A DNA stretch of 64,000 bases from Pontibacter oryzae (GCF_003576375.1 NZ_QWGE01000004.1:62001-126000); one strand, 5' to 3'. Counted from the first letter of the stretch, positions 1 through 8,452 are shown. Notes: generated by a model not told the origin, from the letters alone. A program made the numbers and translations.

Positions 1-1
1 G

Positions 2-2611
2 TCCGTAACTTTTGTGTCTTACAAGCCTTTCGAGCAAGCAGGGGTGCAAGTGGCAGCCGGCCAAACCAAAACCCTGAATGTGCAGCTGGAGCAAAACACA
101 ACCCAGATACAGACAGTAGAGATTGTAGGAACCCGCCAAACGAACACCGAAACGGCCGTTTTGGAGACAATGCGCCAGAGTGAGGTAGTAGTTAGCGGCG
201 TGGCAGGCGAGCAGATTGCCAAATCCATGGACCGCGACGCAGCCGAAACAGTGAAGCGCATACCGGGCGTAACCATACTTAACGACCGATACGTGGTTAT
301 ACGGGGTATGAACCAGCGCTACAACACGGTGCTGCTGAACGATGCCCTGACCCCAAGTACAGAGCCAGACCAAAAAGCCTTCTCCTTCGATATCCTGCCA
401 ACCAGCGTGATCGACCGCATCATGATCTATAAAAACGGTTCTCCGGAGCTGCCTGGTGAGTTTGGCGGCGGTGTGATCAAGATCTATACTAAGAATGTGG
501 TAGATGAGAACAAGACGACCATCGGAGTGTCGGGCTCTTATCGCGTGGGCACAACCTTCAACAGCTTCCTGACCAATACGAAAGGCAGCACTGATCTTTT
601 GGGTTTCGATAACGGAGACCGCGCCATACCTACTGGCATTCCTGCTGATATAAACATGGTGAGCAAAGGTAGCGACGAGCGCCAGCGCTTAGGCCGCCTT
701 TTCCCGAACACCTGGGCACCAAAGTCAACTACAGCTACGCCAGACCTGCGTATGTCGCTGGGCCTGAACCGCCGCTTCGACCTGGGTGATGTAAGAATGA
801 GCACCATCTCGGCGGTGTCTTACAGCAACACACAATCTGTTACAGAAGGCACGAGAAATACGTATGGCAGCTTTGACCCAGCTACAGGCAAGAGCTCCTC
901 ATACCTTAGCTTTAACGATAAAGTATATGCCAACAACGCCCGCTTAGGTATAGTTAGCAACTGGTCGGCGCGCCTTAACAACAATAACAAGGTAGAGTTC
1001 AGAAACCTGTTTAACCAGCTAGGCACAAGCGAGGTGCTGGACCGCGAAGGCGTGGACAGAACAAATGGCACGCAGCTGCAGCACAATTACGCAATGCGCT
1101 ATGAGAGCCGCACAATTTACTCCGGCCAGCTTCAGGGCACACACGACTTCAGCGATAACAACTCTACCGTAACCTGGACAGGTGGTTATAACTACACCAA
1201 CCGAAATGAGCCCGACTACCGCAGGTTTAGAACAGTATACGAAGACGAAGAGCAAGCCTATGGTGTGCAGTTCCAGCCGGAAACTAACCCAAGCCTTCAG
1301 GATGCGGGCCGCTTTTACTCTGACCTGAACGAACACGTGGTAATGGGTAGCGGCCAGTTTGAGCACCGCTTCGAAACCGCCGACTCTACCGCAGAGAACG
1401 CCCCCAAGATTAGAACCGGCTTCTACCTAGAGCGCAAAAAGAGAGACTACACCTCGCGTTATTTCTCTTTTGGATATAATAGCAACGGAAACAACGGAGC
1501 TTATAACGAGTCTATCCGCTTCCTGCCACTCGACCAGGTTTTCTCCCCGGAGAACATCAATAACGTAGATGGCCTAATGCTGCTGGAGGATGCTAACCCA
1601 CAAAACAACTACGATGCTTCCAATCTAAATGTGGCCGGTTATGTAGGCGGCTCTTCCCCGCTCACAGAAAAGCTGTCGGTATCGGGTGGTGTGCGTGTAG
1701 AGTATAATAACCAGGAGCTTATTACGCGTAACTTCGACAACTCCCCAATTAAGAAAGACAACCCGGTGCTAAGTGTATTGCCCTCTGCAAACCTCACTTA
1801 TAACCTTACACCACGCGCCATGCTGCGTGCTGGAGCCAGTGTTAGCGTAAACCGCCCTGAGTTCCGTGAGCTGGCACCAGCCCCATACTTCGACTTTGTG
1901 AACCTGCTGGAGGTAATTGGTAACCCGGATCTGGATATTGCCACGATTTATAACAGCGATCTGCGCTACGAATTCTACCCGAACCCAACTGAGCTGCTAT
2001 CCTTCGGCGGCTTCTACAAATACTTCAATAAGCCCATCGAAGCAGTGTTTGCCAACACGCCTGGCGGCAACACCATCACTTTCGAGAACGCAAAGCATGC
2101 TTACAGCTATGGCGTGGAGGCAGAGGTAAGGAAATCACTGCTTGACCTGTCAGAGTCGCGCTTTGTGCAGAACCTGACACTGGTATTGAACGCTGCCTTA
2201 GTGCAGAGTGAGGTGGAGCTGACGGAGAAGTATGCAGAGTTTCAGCCTGGCAAGCGCGCCATGGTGGGCCAATCGCCTTATGTGGTTAACACCGGTGTGT
2301 ATTACCAGGATGATGACAGAAAGCTACAGTTTAACGTGCTGTATAACATAATCGGCAAGCGCATTTTCGCGGCGGGCAGCAACCAGCGCCAGGCAGTGTA
2401 TGAGATGCCGCGCCACCAGGTAGACCTGTCCCTGACTAAAGGTATCGGCGGGCACTTCGAGGTAAAAGCTGGCATCCAGGACCTGCTAAACCAGAAAACG
2501 CGCCTGATCCAAGACTCTGATAACAACAGCGATATTACCTCTATAGATGAGTCTTTCAGAGAGTACCGCAAAGGCCAGTACTCCACTATCGGAGTGACTT
2601 ACAAATTTTAA
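2..2611 (+). CDS. TonB-dependent outer-membrane receptor, 5' truncated by window edge
   Basis: This is the C-terminal 870 or so residues of a TonB-dependent receptor that imports an unknown ligand across the outer membrane using TonB energy. The reading frame is open to the first bases of the window, so the signal peptide and most of the N-terminal carboxypeptidase-regulatory-like domain lie upstream; the GTG at 14 is only the first possible start inside the window. The plug domain is visible (DRDAAETVKRIPGV, VVIRGMNQRYN, GEFGGGVIKIYTKN), followed by a long beta-barrel with many aromatic and Asn-rich strands and a typical terminal strand ending YSTIGVTYKF. It lacks the SusC-type plug hallmarks of the receptors at 49.6 and 59.2 kb. 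A lipoprotein gene starts 42 bases after the stop and is probably in the same operon. The class is clear; the substrate is unknown. Confidence 0.9.
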   Translation, partial: SVTFVSYKPFEQAGVQVAAGQTKTLNVQLEQNTTQIQTVEIVGTRQTNTETAVLETMRQSEVVVSGVAGEQIAKSMDRDAAETVKRIPGVTILNDRYVVIRGMNQRYNTVLLNDALTPSTEPDQKAFSFDILPTSVIDRIMIYKNGSPELPGEFGGGVIKIYTKNVVDENKTTIGVSGSYRVGTTFNSFLTNTKGSTDLLGFDNGDRAIPTGIPADINMVSKGSDERQRLGRLFPNTWAPKSTTATPDLRMSLGLNRRFDLGDVRMSTISAVSYSNTQSVTEGTRNTYGSFDPATGKSSSYLSFNDKVYANNARLGIVSNWSARLNNNNKVEFRNLFNQLGTSEVLDREGVDRTNGTQLQHNYAMRYESRTIYSGQLQGTHDFSDNNSTVTWTGGYNYTNRNEPDYRRFRTVYEDEEQAYGVQFQPETNPSLQDAGRFYSDLNEHVVMGSGQFEHRFETADSTAENAPKIRTGFYLERKKRDYTSRYFSFGYNSNGNNGAYNESIRFLPLDQVFSPENINNVDGLMLLEDANPQNNYDASNLNVAGYVGGSSPLTEKLSVSGGVRVEYNNQELITRNFDNSPIKKDNPVLSVLPSANLTYNLTPRAMLRAGASVSVNRPEFRELAPAPYFDFVNLLEVIGNPDLDIATIYNSDLRYEFYPNPTELLSFGGFYKYFNKPIEAVFANTPGGNTITFENAKHAYSYGVEAEVRKSLLDLSESRFVQNLTLVLNAALVQSEVELTEKYAEFQPGKRAMVGQSPYVVNTGVYYQDDDRKLQFNVLYNIIGKRIFAAGSNQRQAVYEMPRHQVDLSLTKGIGGHFEVKAGIQDLLNQKTRLIQDSDNNSDITSIDESFREYRKGQYSTIGVTYKF

Positions 2612-2653
2612 ATAGAACCCCAAAAAACAACTAAAACCAATAATTAACTACTT

Positions 2654-4003
2654 ATGAAAAAGTTATTTAACCTATTGCTAGTCGCTTTTCTTGCGGTGTC
2701 TTTCGTTGCCTGCGACAACAATGATGATGACAGCACCCCGGTAGCAACGGGTGAGCAGTTCACGACAGAGCAGACAAATGGCATGATGGCTGTTTCGGGC
2801 TCTACAGAACAAGATTATACTATGAAGGCGGGTACTAAATACCTGCTGAAGGGATTTGTATATGTGAAGAGCGGTGCTACGCTTACCATTGAGCCAGGCA
2901 CAGTTATTATGGGCGACAAGGCCTCTAAAGCTACGCTTATTGTGGAGCGTGGTGCCAAAATTATGGCAGAGGGAACCGCTGCCAAGCCAATCGTATTCAC
3001 TTCTGCACAGCCTGCCGGCTCTCGTGCCGCTGGCGACTGGGGTGGCGTGATCATCCTGGGCAAGGCTCCGGTTAACTTAGGAACCTCAGCTAAGATTGAA
3101 GGTGGCGTTGACCGTGAGTTTGGCGGTACAGATGCTGCCGACAACTCTGGTATCCTGAAGTATGTGCGCATCGAATACCCTGGTATCGCTTTCCAGCCAG
3201 ATAACGAGATAAACGGCCTTACATTGGGTGGCGTAGGCTCAGGCACTACCATCGACTATGTGCAGGTGTCTTTCAGCGGCGACGACTCTTTTGAGTGGTT
3301 CGGCGGGTCTGTGAACGCCAAGCACCTGATCGCTTACAAGACAGTGGACGATATGTTTGATACAGACAACGGCTACTCAGGCAAGCTGCAGTTCCTGTTA
3401 GGTATCGCAAACCCGAGCGTGGCCGATGCTTCCGGTTCTAACGGTTTTGAGTCTGATAACGACGGTAGCGGCTCGCCTGCCACACCAATCACATCGCCTA
3501 CATACTCTAACGTAACGTTGTTCGGCCCGCTGGGTGCTTCAACTACTATCAACTCTAACTTTAAGCGTGGCCTGCACCTGCGCCGCAACAACAAGACAAA
3601 ACTGCACAACTCAATCGTGCTGGGCTGGCCTACAGGCCTGCTGTTGGATGGTACGGCAACAGAGACTAACGCTGCTGCAAACGAGTTCAAAATCCAAAAC
3701 ACGATCATTGCGGGTTCTTCTGCTGGCAAGGCCCTTACAGTCACTGATGGCAGCACATTCGACGTAGCCACATGGTTCAACGCATCAGCGAAAGGAAACG
3801 CAGTAGTTGCCAACCTGGCAGACCTAAACATCAGTGGCGCTTACAATGCAACGCCTAGCTTCGTGAAGGCAACGACCACGGTGCAGCCAAGCTTCACTGG
3901 TTTGGATAGCTTCTTTACTACAGTAGACTACGTTGGTGCCTTCGGTGCTACCGACTGGACTGCCGGCTGGGCTAACTATAACCCACAGGGTACTGCTTAC
4001 TAA
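2654..4003 (+). CDS. Surface/periplasmic lipoprotein with beta-helix-like repeats, partner of the TonB receptor
   Basis: A 449-residue lipoprotein with a short signal peptide and lipobox ending VSFVAC near residue 20, then an acidic linker (DNNDDDS). The body has Gly/Thr/Val-rich repeating segments such as TLTIEPGTVIMGD, TLIVERGAKIMAEG and GDWGGVIILGKAP, which suggests a right-handed beta-helix or stacked-strand fold. It follows the TonB-dependent receptor by 42 bases on the same strand, so it is probably the receptor's surface or periplasmic partner, as SusD is to SusC, although it does not resemble SusD. No catalytic motif was seen. Relatives are usually annotated only as hypothetical or T9SS-target proteins, but no clear C-terminal sorting domain is visible here. 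A rho-independent terminator lies about 90 bases downstream. Function is not assigned. Confidence 0.8.
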   Translation: MKKLFNLLLVAFLAVSFVACDNNDDDSTPVATGEQFTTEQTNGMMAVSGSTEQDYTMKAGTKYLLKGFVYVKSGATLTIEPGTVIMGDKASKATLIVERGAKIMAEGTAAKPIVFTSAQPAGSRAAGDWGGVIILGKAPVNLGTSAKIEGGVDREFGGTDAADNSGILKYVRIEYPGIAFQPDNEINGLTLGGVGSGTTIDYVQVSFSGDDSFEWFGGSVNAKHLIAYKTVDDMFDTDNGYSGKLQFLLGIANPSVADASGSNGFESDNDGSGSPATPITSPTYSNVTLFGPLGASTTINSNFKRGLHLRRNNKTKLHNSIVLGWPTGLLLDGTATETNAAANEFKIQNTIIAGSSAGKALTVTDGSTFDVATWFNASAKGNAVVANLADLNISGAYNATPSFVKATTTVQPSFTGLDSFFTTVDYVGAFGATDWTAGWANYNPQGTAY

Positions 4004-4090
4004 TTAAATTTGTAAGAAACTGGTTGCACATGTATGGGTGAGAAACATCGTGGCAATCATTAGTGGCGTGGCTTAGTCTCCCATGCTGCC

Positions 4091-4120
4091 AGAAGCCCGC
4101 CCTTTCGGTGGGCTTCTTTG
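4091..4120 (+). terminator. Terminator of receptor-lipoprotein operon
   Basis: An 11-bp stem (agaagcccgcc paired with ggtgggcttct, one G-T wobble) with a five-base loop is followed by a short T run. It lies about 90 bases after the lipoprotein stop codon. Confidence 0.75.
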
Positions 4121-4148
4121 CGAAAAACAAAAGCCATACTTGCCTGCC

Positions 4149-4202
4149 AAGTATAAAAAGAGAAGCCCGGAGCGAATACTCCGGGCTTCTCTTTTTATAC
4201 TT
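4149..4202. terminator. Bidirectional terminator with perfect 24-bp stem
   Basis: Two perfectly complementary 24-base arms (4149-4172 and 4179-4202) flank a six-base loop. The arms begin and end with the word AAGTATA/TATACTT, and A and T tracts at the stem base allow termination from either side. It separates the lipoprotein gene from the convergent MoxR gene and is a second hairpin after the one at 4091. Confidence 0.85.
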
Positions 4203-4222
4203 CTGTTTGTACTTAGGCAGGT

Positions 4223-5182
4223 TTAGCTGATGGGCACTTTGCGCAGAATGGCCTCTATAAAGTCTTTGGTCCGGATGCCGTCGGCCTCTGCCTCGTAGTT
4301 AAGTATAATGCGGTGGTTCATTACGTCGTAAGCCACTTCCTTTATGTCCTCAGGCAGCACATAGTCGCGGTCGTCGAAGTAGGCCACAGCTTTGGCGGCG
4401 CGATTCAGGGCTATACTTGCCCGCGGCGATACCCCAAACTGAATATAAGGCGCAAACTCCAGCAGATCATACTCTGCGGGGCGGCGTGTGGCGAACACCA
4501 GCTCAATAATGTATTTTTCCAGTGTTTCTGATATCTGTACCTGGTTTATCTCGTTCCGGATGGCGAAGATATCCTCCTTACTCAGCACTTTGTTCACCGT
4601 GTCGGCATAAGTCATGTTAGCCATGCGGCGCATGATTTCCAGCTCATCTTCCTTCTTAGGGTAGTCGATGTATACTTTCATCATAAAGCGGTCTACCTGT
4701 GCTTCGGGTAGCGGGTAAGTACCCTCATGCTCCACAGGGTTTTGGGTAGCCAGCACCAGGAAGGGCAGGTCCAGGAGGTAAGTGGTTTCGCCGATGGTTA
4801 CCTGTTTTTCCTGCATGGCCTCCAGCAGCGCTGATTGCACCTTAGCCGGGGAGCGGTTTACTTCATCGGCAAGTATAAGGTTGGCAAAGATCGGCCCTTT
4901 CTTTACCTCAAACACAGAAGCATTTTGGTTGTAGATCATGGTGCCGATTAGGTCGGAGGGGAGAAGGTCTGGTGTAAACTGTATGCGCTGGAAATCGAGG
5001 TGCAGCGCTTTGGAAAGCGAATTAATGGTAAGCGTCTTGGCCAGGCCAGGCACGCCTTCCAACAGAATGTGCCCCCCGGTAAAGAGGCCGATCAGCAGGC
5101 GGTTAACCATATATGACTGGCCTACAACTACCTTGCTCACCTCATTAAAAACTTGCTTTATTTTTAACTGGTATGTATTCAC
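4223..5182 (-). CDS. MoxR-family AAA+ ATPase
   Basis: A 319-residue MoxR-type AAA+ ATPase (AAA_3 family), thought to act as a chaperone that remodels or activates protein complexes. Walker A is GVPGLAKT at residues 43-50 and Walker B is LILADE at 102-107, followed by the family signature EVNRSPAKVQSALLEAMQE and the sensor region LATQNPVEHEGTYPLPEAQ. The length is normal for the family. MoxR genes usually sit in front of DUF58 and von Willebrand A (BatA/BatB-like) genes, but no such partner is present here: the next gene upstream on this strand is a small membrane protein and downstream is a terminator. Its client is therefore unknown. A good promoter candidate lies at 5240-5271. Confidence 0.93.
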   Translation of the reverse strand: MNTYQLKIKQVFNEVSKVVVGQSYMVNRLLIGLFTGGHILLEGVPGLAKTLTINSLSKALHLDFQRIQFTPDLLPSDLIGTMIYNQNASVFEVKKGPIFANLILADEVNRSPAKVQSALLEAMQEKQVTIGETTYLLDLPFLVLATQNPVEHEGTYPLPEAQVDRFMMKVYIDYPKKEDELEIMRRMANMTYADTVNKVLSKEDIFAIRNEINQVQISETLEKYIIELVFATRRPAEYDLLEFAPYIQFGVSPRASIALNRAAKAVAYFDDRDYVLPEDIKEVAYDVMNHRIILNYEAEADGIRTKDFIEAILRKVPIS

Positions 5183-5239
5183 GCTATCTGTCTATCAAAG
5201 TTCTCAGCCAAGCCGTACTTGCACTAGCCGTTAAAACCC

Positions 5240-5271
5240 TAAATATAGAGATAATACGGTAGTACTGCCAA
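5240..5271 (-). promoter_or_regulatory. Putative Bacteroidota-type promoter of the moxR-like gene
   Basis: On the minus strand a -33 TTG (plus 5269-5271) and a -7 TATATTTA (plus 5240-5247) are 21 bases apart, close to the Bacteroidota consensus TTG and TAnnTTTG. The implied leader is about 50 bases. Confidence 0.5.
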
Positions 5272-5347
5272 GATATTGCTTGCAGGCGTGTAACAAAAAA
5301 GCACCTGAAAAAGGTGCTTGATGACGCATAGCAGCGGGCAGGTATGT

Positions 5348-5896
5348 TTATGCAACTTTCAATTTATGATGCATCAGGTAAGACATTCGGTTTTGCTGTG
5401 CTTCTTTTATCAATGGTATCAGGGTGTGCAGGCGCTTTTGGTGTACATCCAGCGGAAGCACTAGCAAGTTGCCCTTGTTAGTGCGCACATGTATGCGTTG
5501 CCGGCGGGTCATGATAAAGAGTGCCAGAAAGAAGCCACTGAGTAGAAAAAAAGCATCATTTAAGTATACTAACAGTGCTGAGGCAATGCTTAAGCCCACG
5601 TATAGGTTAACACCTGTTGCTTTCACCTCCCAATCCGAGATGTCTTCGAGCATCACGGCGTTGCCATGGTGCCGCGCCCAAGAAAACTTGCGGAGGATCA
5701 GGCGGTGCGTTGTAAGGGCAATGCGCTTATCCACGGTTTGAATAAGGTGTTGTTCTCCAGGTAATAGCTTGTTTGTCACCATTTGTGCCGAAGTCTTAAG
5801 TTTGTCTGTAACTAGGTGTCGGGTAAAGGTCATCGTCACAATCTGCAGGTTTAAGGTTTCGGGTATATGATTCCGAAAATGCTGAAAGGGTTGCAT
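5348..5896 (-). CDS. Small membrane protein with PH-like N-terminal region
   Basis: A 182-residue protein of unknown function. Residues 40-90 (LLPGEQHLIQTVDKRIALTT, RLILRKFSW, ISDWEV) read like a bacterial pleckstrin-homology (bPH) domain, the kind that detects or stabilises membrane-associated complexes. A hydrophobic hairpin at about residues 98-128 (LYVGLSIASALLVYLND, FFLLSGFFLALFIM) predicts two close membrane spans, and a basic C-terminal tail follows. The start is uncertain: Met-22 and Met-39 are alternatives, and a TATATTTG -7-like box on the minus strand (plus 5909-5916) would leave only a few bases of leader before the annotated ATG. It is monocistronic between MoxR and an acidic small protein. 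PH-like membership is inferred from pattern only. Confidence 0.65.
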   Translation of the reverse strand: MQPFQHFRNHIPETLNLQIVTMTFTRHLVTDKLKTSAQMVTNKLLPGEQHLIQTVDKRIALTTHRLILRKFSWARHHGNAVMLEDISDWEVKATGVNLYVGLSIASALLVYLNDAFFLLSGFFLALFIMTRRQRIHVRTNKGNLLVLPLDVHQKRLHTLIPLIKEAQQNRMSYLMHHKLKVA

Positions 5897-6037
5897 CCTT
5901 AGAGCCTACAAATATAGATTTTTAAATGTAAAGCGGGAATCGCTTAATAGAGCTTAGTACGGTGTTCATAATTTAATGGCGAATGATTGATATATAATAC
6001 TAGTTAAATGCAGTAATTAGAAGGTGGAGATACTAAA

Positions 6038-6078
6038 AACGCGAACAGCCTGCCCGAGTAGGGCAGGCTGTTCGCGTT
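6038..6078 (-). terminator. Strong hairpin terminator
   Basis: A perfect 18-bp stem (6038-6055 with 6061-6078) encloses a five-base loop, with an A tract on the left that is a T tract on the minus strand. It ends the acidic-protein gene transcribed from 6489 to 6100. Confidence 0.8.
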
Positions 6079-6099
6079 AAAAATATACTTAAAGTATAC

Positions 6100-6489
6100 T
6101 CAATCAGTCAGGTAAAGCTCTCCTTCGTACCCGTGCGCGCGTTGGTTTTTAAAGCGGGTAATGTCGGTTTGCATGTTATCGTAAATCTCCTGAATTTCTT
6201 CGGATTCCTGGGTAAGGGGCTTAATGTGCTCGCTCAGTAACTTGGCTGCCAAAGGATAAAACTTGGAGTCGTCTGTGTTTTTGGCGTTCACCTTAAAAGA
6301 GGTAACCGCACTCTCCAACTTCTTTAGCGCTGGGTACTGCGCTTTGTATTCTTGAATGGTATCGCGGAGCTTCTCCCGTATCATCAGGTACAAATCCTCC
6401 TCGAACGTCATTCCAAAATCATCATCCTCATCCTCGTCGTCAAAGTTGTTGTAGGCGAAGTCGTCGTCGTAGTCAAAATCGTCTCTCAT
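6100..6489 (-). CDS. Small acidic protein of unknown function
   Basis: A 129-residue cytoplasmic protein with no recognised domain. The first 30 residues are extremely acidic and aromatic (DDFDYDDDFAYNNFDDEDED), followed by a predicted helical body at 35-120 (LYLMIREKLRDTIQEYKAQ, LAAKLLSEHIKPLTQE). No signal peptide or membrane segment is present. The acidic tail could mimic nucleic acid or bind a basic partner, but nothing in the sequence proves this. The gene stands alone with its own terminator. The 317 bases upstream (6490-6806) hold no other gene, only the terminator of the next minus-strand gene. It is real by its clean start, codon pattern and terminator; function is unassigned. Confidence 0.65.
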   Translation of the reverse strand: MRDDFDYDDDFAYNNFDDEDEDDDFGMTFEEDLYLMIREKLRDTIQEYKAQYPALKKLESAVTSFKVNAKNTDDSKFYPLAAKLLSEHIKPLTQESEEIQEIYDNMQTDITRFKNQRAHGYEGELYLTD

Positions 6490-6754
6490 GGCTGATAATC
6501 AGGTTGTTTTTTTGTTGTTACGGGTTAAAACTCTGTTTGTGTCAGGAAGGTGTTGTTTTTAGCGTCTTAATTTAAAAACCAAAGCAGGCGCAAAAGTACG
6601 TGCCCCCTGTGTTAAGCAAAGTGCATAATTAGTATTTCGAACCATAATTTGCAATGCCTGATGGCGCACTTTTAGCCACAATCTTAAACTTTTTACCAGA
6701 GGCAGGCTTTAATGGGGCTAACCTTGCTGCCTATCACGTAGCATACGTAAAAGC

Positions 6755-6786
6755 AGAAAAGCCACCGCGCAGGCGATGGCTTTTCT
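6755..6786 (-). terminator. Hairpin terminator after the 370-residue protein gene
   Basis: A 14-bp stem with one mismatch (6755-6768 with 6773-6786) and a four-base loop, A-rich on the left, so it works on the minus strand just after the stop at 6807. Confidence 0.75.
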
Positions 6787-6806
6787 GAGAGGGTGAATAT
6801 AAAAGT

Positions 6807-7916
6807 TTAGGCAAACTTGCGCTCTACCAGGCGGAGCAGCTTGTTTACATGGTCCTGCTTTTTGCTCCAGTCATACTTTGGGGTCAGCGTGTGCGATATA
6901 AACTGCTTGGCCGACTGCGCATCCGTGAACCCATCCAGTGTTTGGATAGTCTGGTAATAGGTCAGGTTGTCGCCATCAAATAGCTCGTTAATAAAGCTGA
7001 AACGCTGGTTTATAGAAATGGAGTTTTTAAGCGAATCTATTTTGCGGTTGCTGTGCGCGTCTGCAACAGATGAGGAAGCCGCCTTCCGGAAATTGTCGTT
7101 AAGGGTAGGGCGCACATGGCCGCCGGTTTCCTCGGCTTCATCCTCCTCTTCATCCTGTTTAAACATAACTGCTGGGCGTACCGTAGGGGCAGAGGCTTCA
7201 CGTTGGGCCGCATGCATGGGCGCCACAATATCTTTCTCCTGTATGGGTGCCGCAGGCGTGGCCTTAGGCAGCGGAATGGCTGCGGTTGGCGGTGCTTGGC
7301 CAGTTGCTTCCTGCTCCGAAATCGGCAGCAAGGCATTGAACTGCGCCACCAGGTCGCTGAGTGGCGTGCGTTGCTGCTGGTTAGCGTTTGCGTACAGCTT
7401 AAAGCGGCTCAGGATATACTCACGGTCGCGGGAGCTAGGTGAAAGGGTATCTATAAAACCGGCAAAAAGCGGCTTGTCGATATCAATATACTTTAAGTTC
7501 TCTTGCAGCTTAGGCAAGGTAATCTCTTCCTGAATGCGCAGGAATTTCTCCTCGAACGTGGTGGCCGGGGCCAGCGCCACCAAAAATGTGTCATAAATAG
7601 CTTTCTGCAGCAGCGGTTCAAAAGCATTACGCTTCATCAGAATCTTACGCGAAAGCACGTTCATAAAATTAACCAAGGCCTCTTTCACCTCCTCATGCTC
7701 ATAGTCGAAGTATGGGCTGCGCAGGTTGGCCATTTCGTGGTGCCACTTTAAGAGTAATTCTTTTATCACGAACAGATTTACCTGTTTCACAGCCGTAAAG
7801 CTGATAAGCTGAGGGCCGTTCAGGGTGTCGTGAGAGGCAAAGTGGCGGTCGCACAGCAGATTTGCCAGCTGTTTGCTGTACCGTTCCAGGTGTAATTGAT
7901 TATATTTGTCTTCCAT
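6807..7916 (-). CDS. Conserved-looking cytoplasmic protein of unknown function
   Basis: About 369 residues starting at the ATG at 7914-7916 (MEDKYNQLHLERYSKQLANL), which is preceded by a clear AGGAGA ribosome-binding site; a longer reading frame from 7970 would run into the divergent ferredoxin start and is not preferred. The N-terminal 200 residues are predicted alpha-helical, the middle (about 200-290) is a low-complexity Ala/Pro/Glu linker, and the C-terminal 90 residues form a second compact region (IDSLKNSISINQRFSFINEL, FDGDNLTYYQTIQTLDGF). No signal peptide, membrane segment or catalytic motif is seen. I do not recognise a family with a known function. It is divergent from the ferredoxin gene, with only 33 bases between the two start codons. 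Confidence 0.75.
   Translation of the reverse strand: MEDKYNQLHLERYSKQLANLLCDRHFASHDTLNGPQLISFTAVKQVNLFVIKELLLKWHHEMANLRSPYFDYEHEEVKEALVNFMNVLSRKILMKRNAFEPLLQKAIYDTFLVALAPATTFEEKFLRIQEEITLPKLQENLKYIDIDKPLFAGFIDTLSPSSRDREYILSRFKLYANANQQQRTPLSDLVAQFNALLPISEQEATGQAPPTAAIPLPKATPAAPIQEKDIVAPMHAAQREASAPTVRPAVMFKQDEEEDEAEETGGHVRPTLNDNFRKAASSSVADAHSNRKIDSLKNSISINQRFSFINELFDGDNLTYYQTIQTLDGFTDAQSAKQFISHTLTPKYDWSKKQDHVNKLLRLVERKFA
7873..7908 (+). promoter_or_regulatory. Putative ferredoxin promoter inside the divergent gene
   Basis: A perfect -7 box TATATTTG at 7901-7908 with a TTG at 7873-7875 (25-base spacing) precedes the ferredoxin ATG by about 40 bases. It lies inside the 5' coding end of the minus-strand gene. 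Confidence 0.4.
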
Positions 7917-7949
7917 TGATGTCGCTTTCTCCTGTAAAGTTATAAAAAT

Positions 7950-8276
7950 ATGCCAAAGTTGACGGTGCAAAACCTATCGGGCCTTGAAGTAAAGGTTGCC
8001 GAAGGGCAGACGTTGCTCGAAGCCCTGCTGCAGGGCCAGGGCACCGACTGGATGCATGCCTGCGGAGGCAAAGGCCGCTGCACTACCTGCCGCATAGTTG
8101 TGTTGCAAGGTATGGAACACACTGCGCCGCTTACGGCAGCCGAGCTGCGCTACCGCGAAAAGGGCCGCCTACAGGATAACGAAAGATTGACCTGCCAATG
8201 TACTTTGCCCAGTGGCGAAGTTACAGGAAAAGTGCCAGAACAAACCAAACTGCCGCACATGAGCTATAGTAGTTAG
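7950..8276 (+). CDS. 2Fe-2S ferredoxin
   Basis: A 108-residue plant/adrenodoxin-type [2Fe-2S] ferredoxin, a soluble single-electron carrier. The four cluster ligands are visible: Cys-38, Cys-44 and Cys-47 in ACGGKGRCTTC, and Cys-82 in LTCQC. The N-terminal beta-grasp pattern (LTVQNLSGLEVKVAEGQTLL) fits. The length is normal. It has no redox partner gene beside it: the divergent neighbour is unrecognised and thymidine kinase lies downstream after a repeat-rich spacer, so its electron donor and acceptor are unknown. Its promoter probably overlaps the coding start of the divergent gene, which could link their expression. Confidence 0.93.
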   Translation: MPKLTVQNLSGLEVKVAEGQTLLEALLQGQGTDWMHACGGKGRCTTCRIVVLQGMEHTAPLTAAELRYREKGRLQDNERLTCQCTLPSGEVTGKVPEQTKLPHMSYSS

Positions 8277-8400
8277 AGAGGTAGAGATTTTGGGAGGTTA
8301 GGTAGTTAGAAGGTTAGAAAGGTGGGAAGTTAGAAGGTTGTTAACCTAGCCATTAACAATTTAGCCATTCAGCAATCCAACAATTAACAATCAACAACAG
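8277..8400. repeat. Low-complexity intergenic repeat tract
   Basis: The spacer between the ferredoxin and tdk starts with degenerate units of the form GGTTAGAAGGTTAGAAAGG (8290-8340) and ends with AACAATTAACAATCAACAAC-type units (8345-8400). The 13-mer AAGTTAGAAGGTT at 8327-8339 recurs inverted at 18198-18210, and the second unit type recurs in inverse orientation at 31421-31520. No open frame is maintained. Confidence 0.55.
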
Positions 8401-8452
8401 TTACCCTGCTGCGGCATAGTCACGAATTACCACATTAGCACATATAGTATAA

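Noticed and set aside
7917..7970. N-terminal extension of the unrecognised gene ending at 6807
   Set aside because: It would overlap the ferredoxin start codon, while the ATG at 7914-7916 has a clear AGGAGA site just upstream.
8277..8400. Possible CRISPR-like array from repeated GGTTAGAAGG units
   Set aside because: The units are short, degenerate and contiguous, with no spacers of regular length, and no cas gene is in the window.
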